Source: Gemmataceae bacterium
GTDB taxonomy: Bacteria; Planctomycetota; Planctomycetia; Gemmatales; Gemmataceae
NCBI GenBank assembly: GCA_020847555.1
Contig: JADLBT010000138.1
Location: forward strand, 1-11,362
Length of the DNA stretch: 11,362 nt
Reading direction: 5' to 3'
Below, one piece after another: positions 6,173-11,362 of this stretch. The notes beneath the pieces are model-generated. The model was not told the DNA's origin. It saw only the letters and a list, made by a program, of their open reading frames with translations, and made no database searches. Each line of letters starts with the position of its first letter. Positions within the stretch are counted from its first letter, which is position 1. The translations under genes and the position numbers were made by a program.

Positions 6173-9100
6173 GCGGTGGGAACGGTAACGGCAAACTGCC
6201 GTGGATCAAGGACGAGGTGCGCCCGGAGCTGCGCAGCTGGGAAGAGTTCTATCGCAACCGCTGGCAGCACGACAAGGTCGTGCGCAGCACCCACGGCGTC
6301 AACTGCACCGGCGGCTGTACCTGGCAGATCCACGTCAAGGACGGCATCGTGACGTGGGAGATGCAGGGGCTCGACTACCCGTCGCTGGAGAGCGGCCTGC
6401 CGCCGTACGAGCCGCGCGGCTGTCAGCGCGGCATCTCCTTCTCGTGGTATCTCTACAGCCCGCTGCGCGTGAAGTACCCCTACGCTCGCGGGGCGCTGCT
6501 CGATCTGTGGCGCCAGGCCCGCGCCGAGCACGAGGATCCGGTCGATGCCTGGAAGGCGCTGGTGGAGAACCCCGAGGCGCGGCAGCGCTGGCAGCGGGCC
6601 CGCGGCAAGGGCGGGTTCCGCCGCGCCAGCTGGGATACGGTGCTGGAGCTGATCGCCGCTTCGTGCCTCCACACGATCAAGAAGCACGGCCCCGACCGCA
6701 TCGCCGGCTTCTCGCCGATCCCGGCCATGTCGATGATCAGCTACGCCAGCGGCGCCCGCATGCTGCAGCTGATGGGCGGCGTGGCGCTGTCGTTCTACGA
6801 TTGGTACTGCGACCTGCCGCCGGCCTCGCCCGAGGCGTGGGGCGAGCAGACCGACGTCCATGAGTCGGCCGACTGGTACAACGCCAAGCTCCTCGCCGTC
6901 ATGGGCGCCAACCTGAACATGACGCGCACGCCCGACTGCCACTTCGCCGCCGAGGCCCGGCATAACGGCTCGAAGATGTGGGTCTTCTCGCCGGACTTCA
7001 GCCAGGTGTCCAAGTACGCCGACGAGTGGGTGCCGGTCAACGCCGGCCAGGACGGCGCCTGGTGGATGGCCGTCACGCACGTCCTGCTCAAGGAGTTCCA
7101 CCACGAGCGGCCGGTGCCGGCCTTCCTCGACTACACGCGCAAGTACACCGACGCCCCGTACCTCGTCGAGCTGCACGAGGAAAACGGCGTCTGCCGTCCC
7201 GGCCAGCTGCTCCGCGCCGGCCGCCTGGAGGGCTACACCGGCATCGAGAACCCCGAGTGGAAGTTCCTCGTCTGGGACGGCAAGGAGCAGCGGCCGCGCA
7301 TGCCGGTGGGCAGTGTCGGCTTCCGCTGGGGCAAGGAGAAGGGCAAGTGGAACATGCAGATGCGGGACGGCCAGGACGGGGCCGAGATCGACCCGCAGTT
7401 GACGCTCCTCGGCGCCGCTGACGGCGTGGCTCAGACGCGCTTCGACGACTTCGGAGAGGGTGGAAGTCTGCTGCGTGGCGTGCCGTTCAAGCGCGTGCGG
7501 ACGGCGGACGGCGCGACGGTGCTGGTGACGACGGTCTACGACCTCTTGATGGCCCAGTACGGCGTGCCGCGCGGGCTGGAGGGCGCGTATCCGGCGAGTT
7601 ACGACGACGAGACGAAACCCTACACGCCCGCGTGGGCGGAACGATACACCGGCATCGGCCGCGACGTGCTGCTGCGCTTCGCCCGCGAGTGGGGCCGCAC
7701 CGCCGAGCTGACGGGCGGCAAGTGCCTGATCATCATCGGCGCCGGCATCAACCACTGGTATCACAACAACCTGATGTACCGGGCCGGCATGCACGCCCTG
7801 ATGTTCTGCGGTTGCGTCGGCGTCAACGGCGGCGGCCTGGCCCACTACGTCGGCCAGGAGAAGCTGGCGCCGATGGAGTCGTGGTCGTCGATCGCCTTCG
7901 CCCGCGACTGGCACCCGGCGGTGCGGTTGCAGAACGCCCCGAGCTGGCACTACGTTCACACCGACCAGTGGCGCTACGAGCGCGCCTTCACCGACTACCA
8001 CACCGTCCCGGCCGACCAGCCGCCGGGGTCGCTCGCCCAGGGCCACACGATGGACCTGCAGGTGCGCTCCGTGCGCAACGGCTGGCTGCCGTTCTATCCG
8101 CAGTTCAACCAAAATCCGCTCGACCTGGTCAAGGAAGCCGCGGCCTCCGGCGCCGTCAAGGATGAGGAAATCGTGCGCTGGGCCGTCGAGCGGCTCAAGG
8201 ACCGCCACATCCGCTTCGCGGTCGAGGATCCCGACGCCGAGGCGAACTGGCCGCGTGTCTGGTTCATCTGGCGCGGCAACGCCCTGATGGCCAGCGCCAA
8301 GGGACACGAGTATTTCCTGAAGCACTACCTGGGCACGCACACCAACGCCATCGCCGAGGATCTCGCCCAGGGGTCGGCGAAGGAGGTCGCCTGGCACGAG
8401 AAGGCGCCGGTCGGGAAGATGGACCTGGTGGTTGACCTCAACTTCCGCATGGACACGTCGGCGCTCTACTCCGACATTGTCCTGCCGGCCGCGACGTGGT
8501 ATGAGAAGGCCGACCTCAACTCAACCGACATGCACAGCTTCATCCATCCACTCTCGCCGGCCGTCCCGCCGTGCTGGGAGTCGCGGAGCGACTGGCAGAT
8601 CTTCCGGGCCGTGTCGAAGAAGTTCTCCGAGTTGGCGAAGAAGCACTTTCCCGAGCCGGTCCGCGACCTGGTCGCCTCGCCGCTCGCCCACGACTCGCCC
8701 GCGGAGATCGCCCAGCCCGACCTGAAGGACTGGTTTACGGGCGAGGTGGAGGCGATCCCCGGCAAGACGATGCCAGGCCTGAAGGTGGTGACGCGCGATT
8801 ACGCGAACCTGTACAACCAGTTCATCTCGTTCGGCCCGCAGGCGCGCGCCAACGGCCTGGGCGCCCACGGCACGCACTACGCCATCGCCGACGAGTACGA
8901 TGCGGCGGTCAAGACGCTGCCGACGGTGAGCTGGGGCGGCCAGCGCTACCCGTCGCTGGCGGAGGACGAGTACGCCTGCAACCTGATCCTGCGCTTCGCG
9001 ACCGTGACCAACGGCGAGCTGGCCTACCGCTCCTACAAGGAGATGGAGGAGAAGGTGGGGCTGCCGCTGGCGCACCTGGCGGAGAAGAACCGCGGGACGC

Positions 9101-9852
9101 GCGTCAGCTACAAGGAGCTGCAGGGCCGGCCGCAGCGCTTCGTCAACAGCCCGATGTGGTCGGGCCTGATCGAGAACGGGCGGGCTTACTCGCCGTTCAC
9201 GTACAACCTCGAGGCGCTGGTGCCGTGGCGGACGCTGACCGGCAAGCAGCATTTCTACCTCGACCACCCGCTTTATCTGCAATTCGGCGAACACCTGCCG
9301 ACGTACAAGCCCAAGCCGCTACCGACGGAGTACGCCGACCTGCGCTTCACCGAGGCGGCGAGCGGGGGACAGTTGCCCGGCGGGGCCAACGGCCGCACCC
9401 TGACGCTGAACTACCTGACGCCGCACGGCAAGTGGCACATCCACTCGACCTACGGCGACAACCAGCGCATGACCACGCTGTCGCGCGGCGTCGAGCCGCT
9501 GTGGCTCAACGACCACGACGCGGCCGTGCTGGGTCTGGCCGACAACGACTGGGTCGAGGTCCACAACGACAACGGCGTGGTGGTGACACGGGCCGCGGTA
9601 AGCGCCCGCATCCCGCGCGGTATCTGCATCCAGTACCACTCGCCGGAGCGGACGTACTCGGTGCCGAAGTCGCCGCTGCGCGGCTTCCGCCGGGCTGGCG
9701 GGCACAACAGCCTGACGCGCGTGCGCCTCAAGCCGAACCTGATGGTCGGCGGCTACGGGCAGTTCACCTACCACTTCAACTACTGGGGCCCCGTGGGCTG
9801 CAACCGGGACACGCACATCCTGGTCCGCAAGCTCCCGGAGCTGCGCTGGTAG
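6169..9852 (+). CDS. narG: Respiratory nitrate reductase alpha subunit, molybdopterin-binding
   Basis: The 1227-aa product is close in length to E. coli NarG (1247) and recognisable along its whole length. It would reduce nitrate to nitrite at a Mo-bisMGD centre. The FS0 cluster ligands are present as His42, Cys46, Cys50 and Cys85 (HGVNCTGGC, then EPRGCQRG). The Mo-ligand Asp is Asp215 in [13 protein letters not shown], followed by [14 protein letters not shown] and TRTPDCHF. The molybdopterin-binding C-terminal domain begins near 1087 (HSTYGDN, TLSRG, later [17 protein letters not shown]) and ends about ten residues short of E. coli NarG. No twin-arginine signal peptide is present, so a cytoplasmic active site is expected. 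The His-Cys3 FS0 pattern and Asp ligand place it with NarG/NxrA-type enzymes rather than periplasmic NapA, which uses a Cys ligand. Nitrite oxidation cannot be excluded from sequence alone but is less likely given the close NarG match. The start overlaps the cytochrome stop (ATGA), suggesting coupled translation. Confidence 0.97.
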   Translation: MSGGNGNGKLPWIKDEVRPELRSWEEFYRNRWQHDKVVRSTHGVNCTGGCTWQIHVKDGIVTWEMQGLDYPSLESGLPPYEPRGCQRGISFSWYLYSPLRVKYPYARGALLDLWRQARAEHEDPVDAWKALVENPEARQRWQRARGKGGFRRASWDTVLELIAASCLHTIKKHGPDRIAGFSPIPAMSMISYASGARMLQLMGGVALSFYDWYCDLPPASPEAWGEQTDVHESADWYNAKLLAVMGANLNMTRTPDCHFAAEARHNGSKMWVFSPDFSQVSKYADEWVPVNAGQDGAWWMAVTHVLLKEFHHERPVPAFLDYTRKYTDAPYLVELHEENGVCRPGQLLRAGRLEGYTGIENPEWKFLVWDGKEQRPRMPVGSVGFRWGKEKGKWNMQMRDGQDGAEIDPQLTLLGAADGVAQTRFDDFGEGGSLLRGVPFKRVRTADGATVLVTTVYDLLMAQYGVPRGLEGAYPASYDDETKPYTPAWAERYTGIGRDVLLRFAREWGRTAELTGGKCLIIIGAGINHWYHNNLMYRAGMHALMFCGCVGVNGGGLAHYVGQEKLAPMESWSSIAFARDWHPAVRLQNAPSWHYVHTDQWRYERAFTDYHTVPADQPPGSLAQGHTMDLQVRSVRNGWLPFYPQFNQNPLDLVKEAAASGAVKDEEIVRWAVERLKDRHIRFAVEDPDAEANWPRVWFIWRGNALMASAKGHEYFLKHYLGTHTNAIAEDLAQGSAKEVAWHEKAPVGKMDLVVDLNFRMDTSALYSDIVLPAATWYEKADLNSTDMHSFIHPLSPAVPPCWESRSDWQIFRAVSKKFSELAKKHFPEPVRDLVASPLAHDSPAEIAQPDLKDWFTGEVEAIPGKTMPGLKVVTRDYANLYNQFISFGPQARANGLGAHGTHYAIADEYDAAVKTLPTVSWGGQRYPSLAEDEYACNLILRFATVTNGELAYRSYKEMEEKVGLPLAHLAEKNRGTRVSYKELQGRPQRFVNSPMWSGLIENGRAYSPFTYNLEALVPWRTLTGKQHFYLDHPLYLQFGEHLPTYKPKPLPTEYADLRFTEAASGGQLPGGANGRTLTLNYLTPHGKWHIHSTYGDNQRMTTLSRGVEPLWLNDHDAAVLGLADNDWVEVHNDNGVVVTRAAVSARIPRGICIQYHSPERTYSVPKSPLRGFRRAGGHNSLTRVRLKPNLMVGGYGQFTYHFNYWGPVGCNRDTHILVRKLPELRW

Positions 9853-9867
9853 GCGGGGACCCGAACC

Positions 9868-11361
9868 ATGGACGTCCGCTCGCAGATCTCGATGGTCTTC
9901 CACCTCGACAAGTGCATCGGGTGCCACACGTGCTCGGTCGCGTGCAAGAACATCTGGACCGACCGCAAGGGCACCGAGTACATGTGGTGGAACAACGTCG
10001 AGACGAAGCCGGGGACCGGCTTCCCGACGCGCTGGGAGGACCAGGAGGCCTACCGCGGCGGGTGGGTCCTCGGGGACGACGGCAAGCTCCGCCTCAAGTC
10101 CACCGACAAGCGGAAGACGATCACCAACATCTTCCACCACCCGTCCATGCCGAGCATGGACGACTACTACGAGCCCTGGACGTACAAGTTCAAGGACCTG
10201 TTCGACGCGCCCGAGGGGACGGACCAGCCCACGGCGCGGCCCATCTCCCTCGTGACGGGCGAGCCCATCGACATCCAGGCGGGACCGAACTGGGACGACG
10301 ACCTCGGGGGCAGCCGCATCTACGCGGCGGCCGACCCGAACCTCGCGGCGCTCACCGACGAGCAGAAGATGCAGCTGCAGTCCATCGAGCGGCTCGTCTA
10401 CTTCTACCTGCCGCGGATCTGCAACCACTGCACGAACCCCTCGTGCGTCGCGTCCTGCCCGAGCGGCGCGATGTACAAGCGCGGCGAGGACGGGATCGTG
10501 CTGCTCGACCAGACCCGCTGCCGCGGCTGGCGCTCCTGCGTCGCGGCGTGCCCGTACAAGAAGACGTACTTCAACTGGCAGACCGGCAAGTCCGAGAAGT
10601 GCATCCTCTGCTTCCCGCGCCTCGAGACGGGGCAGGCCCCCGCCTGCTTCCACTCGTGCGTCGGGCGCATCCGGTATCTCGGGATCCTCCTCTACGACGC
10701 CGACCGGATCGTCGAGGTGGCGAGCAAGCCCGACCACGAGCTCGTGGACGCCCAGCGCTCCATGATCCTCGACCCGCACGACCCGGCGGTGATCGCCGCC
10801 GCCGAGAAGGCCGGCATCCACCCGTCGGTGATCGAGTCGGCGCAGCGGTCCCCCGTCTACAAGTTCGTGAAGACGTGGGGGCTCGCGCTTCCGCCGCACG
10901 CGGAGTGGCGCACGCTGCCCATGCTGTTCTACGTCCCGCCGCTACTGCCCGTGATGTCCCAGCGGAAGGACGGCGTGGTCGAGAACCTGTCCGACGACCT
11001 GTTCCACGACCTCGAGCAGGCCCGCGCGCCCATGGCGTACCTGGCCAACCTCCTGAGCGCCGGGAACGAGGGGGTGCTGAAGTCCACCCTCCGCAAGCAG
11101 ATGGCCGTCCGGTGGCACCGCCGCGCGGTCACCGTGGGCGACGTGACCCGCGAGACCGCCGACCGCGCGCTCCGCGAGGCGGGGATCACGGCCGAGGAGG
11201 CCGACGAGATCTTCCGGCTGACGGCGCTGTGCACGTTCGAGGACCGGTTCGTGATCCCCCCGATGCACCGGGAGGAGGCGATCGCCATGCTCGAGGAGCC
11301 CCAGACCCACAAGGCGGAGGCCGGCTTCGGCTTCCGGACCGCGCCGCGGCGGGGGTCCTGA
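9868..11361 (+). CDS. narH: Respiratory nitrate reductase beta subunit, iron-sulfur electron transfer
   Basis: The 497-aa product carries electrons from the NarI hemes to NarG. The four cluster motifs match E. coli NarH (512 aa): CIGCHTCSVAC (Cys16, 19, 22, 26); CNHCTNPSCVASC (Cys185, 188, 193, 197); CRGWRSCVAAC (Cys218, Trp221, Cys224, Cys228); and Cys245, Cys248, Cys260, Cys264. Trp221 replaces a cysteine, as in known NarH, which makes that cluster [3Fe-4S]; the others should be [4Fe-4S]. YFNWQTGKSEKC and VGRIRYLG are also typical. There is no signal peptide, fitting a cytoplasmic NarGH. GGGGAC lies 8 bases before the ATG, and the gene follows narG by 15 bases. Its codon choice differs from narG: CTC outnumbers CTG for Leu and GGG equals GGC for Gly. 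The gene is complete, ending one base before the window edge; narJ and narI would be expected next. Confidence 0.97.
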   Translation: MDVRSQISMVFHLDKCIGCHTCSVACKNIWTDRKGTEYMWWNNVETKPGTGFPTRWEDQEAYRGGWVLGDDGKLRLKSTDKRKTITNIFHHPSMPSMDDYYEPWTYKFKDLFDAPEGTDQPTARPISLVTGEPIDIQAGPNWDDDLGGSRIYAAADPNLAALTDEQKMQLQSIERLVYFYLPRICNHCTNPSCVASCPSGAMYKRGEDGIVLLDQTRCRGWRSCVAACPYKKTYFNWQTGKSEKCILCFPRLETGQAPACFHSCVGRIRYLGILLYDADRIVEVASKPDHELVDAQRSMILDPHDPAVIAAAEKAGIHPSVIESAQRSPVYKFVKTWGLALPPHAEWRTLPMLFYVPPLLPVMSQRKDGVVENLSDDLFHDLEQARAPMAYLANLLSAGNEGVLKSTLRKQMAVRWHRRAVTVGDVTRETADRALREAGITAEEADEIFRLTALCTFEDRFVIPPMHREEAIAMLEEPQTHKAEAGFGFRTAPRRGS

Positions 11362-11362
11362 C

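Noticed and set aside
6010..8397. Open frame of 795 codons on the minus strand opposite the cytochrome c and narG
   Set aside because: It is antisense to two well-identified genes and its Val/Ala/Arg/His-rich composition is what reverse reading of GC-rich codons gives; no family character.
6169..9852. Nitrite oxidoreductase (NxrA) or periplasmic nitrate reductase (NapA) instead of NarG
   Set aside because: NapA uses a Cys Mo ligand and a Tat signal, neither present. Similarity to E. coli NarG runs along the whole chain and no Tat signal is seen, so NarG is the simpler reading.
9319..10899. Open frame of 526 codons on the minus strand opposite narG and narH
   Set aside because: It is antisense to two conserved genes, of low-complexity composition and without any recognisable motif.
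1..11362. CRISPR array, tRNA, rRNA, insertion sequence or phage features
   Set aside because: No regularly spaced direct repeats, cloverleaf-like sequence, transposase motif or attachment-site duplication was seen on either strand.

Overview
The window is GC-rich DNA that reads best as planctomycete chromosome, possibly Gemmataceae. Three things point that way: a two-domain secreted esterase-like hydrolase of a kind common in Planctomycetes, an intergenic dispersed-repeat-like motif whose forward frame reads PKRQRG, and short perfect-stem terminators. This placement is inference; there is no rRNA or other phylogenetic marker in the window.

Layout. (1) Bases 1-144 carry a perfect 16-bp hairpin, probably the terminator of a gene lying off the left edge, and then a weak promoter. 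(2) A 700-aa exported alpha/beta hydrolase runs left to right (145-2247). (3) Bases 2248-2432 separate convergent genes and hold two hairpins and repeat-like sequence. (4) Two genes run right to left: a 638-aa polytopic NnrS/heme-copper-oxidase-like membrane protein with a DUF1858-like domain at each end (2433-4349), and a 111-aa carboxymuconolactone-decarboxylase-fold protein (4521-4856). A terminator lies between them and the membrane-protein gene has its own sigma70-type promoter, so they are probably separate units. (5) Bases 4857-5308 are a divergent control region with a good sigma54-type promoter match pointing right. (6) A nitrate respiration operon runs right to the window edge: a membrane-anchored diheme cytochrome c (5309-6172), NarG (6169-9852, overlapping the cytochrome gene by 4 bases) and NarH (9868-11361). 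narJ and narI would be expected just beyond the window.

How the genes fit together. NarG (Mo-bisMGD, FS0) and NarH (three [4Fe-4S] and one [3Fe-4S] cluster) form the catalytic core of a quinol-linked nitrate reductase. The leading diheme cytochrome recalls NarC of the Thermus narCGHJI operon. The divergent NnrS-like protein would suit NO handling or NO-stress defence beside a nitrate-reducing pathway. Its DUF1858-like ends are related to domains found with NO/Fe-S stress proteins. That link is inferred from gene neighbourhood and family membership.

Most notable points: the sigma54-type promoter before a nar operon, the DUF1858-membrane core-DUF1858 architecture, a clear change in synonymous codon choice between narG and narH, and a CMD protein lacking the usual CxxC and His residues. 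No CRISPR array, tRNA, rRNA, insertion sequence or phage gene was seen.
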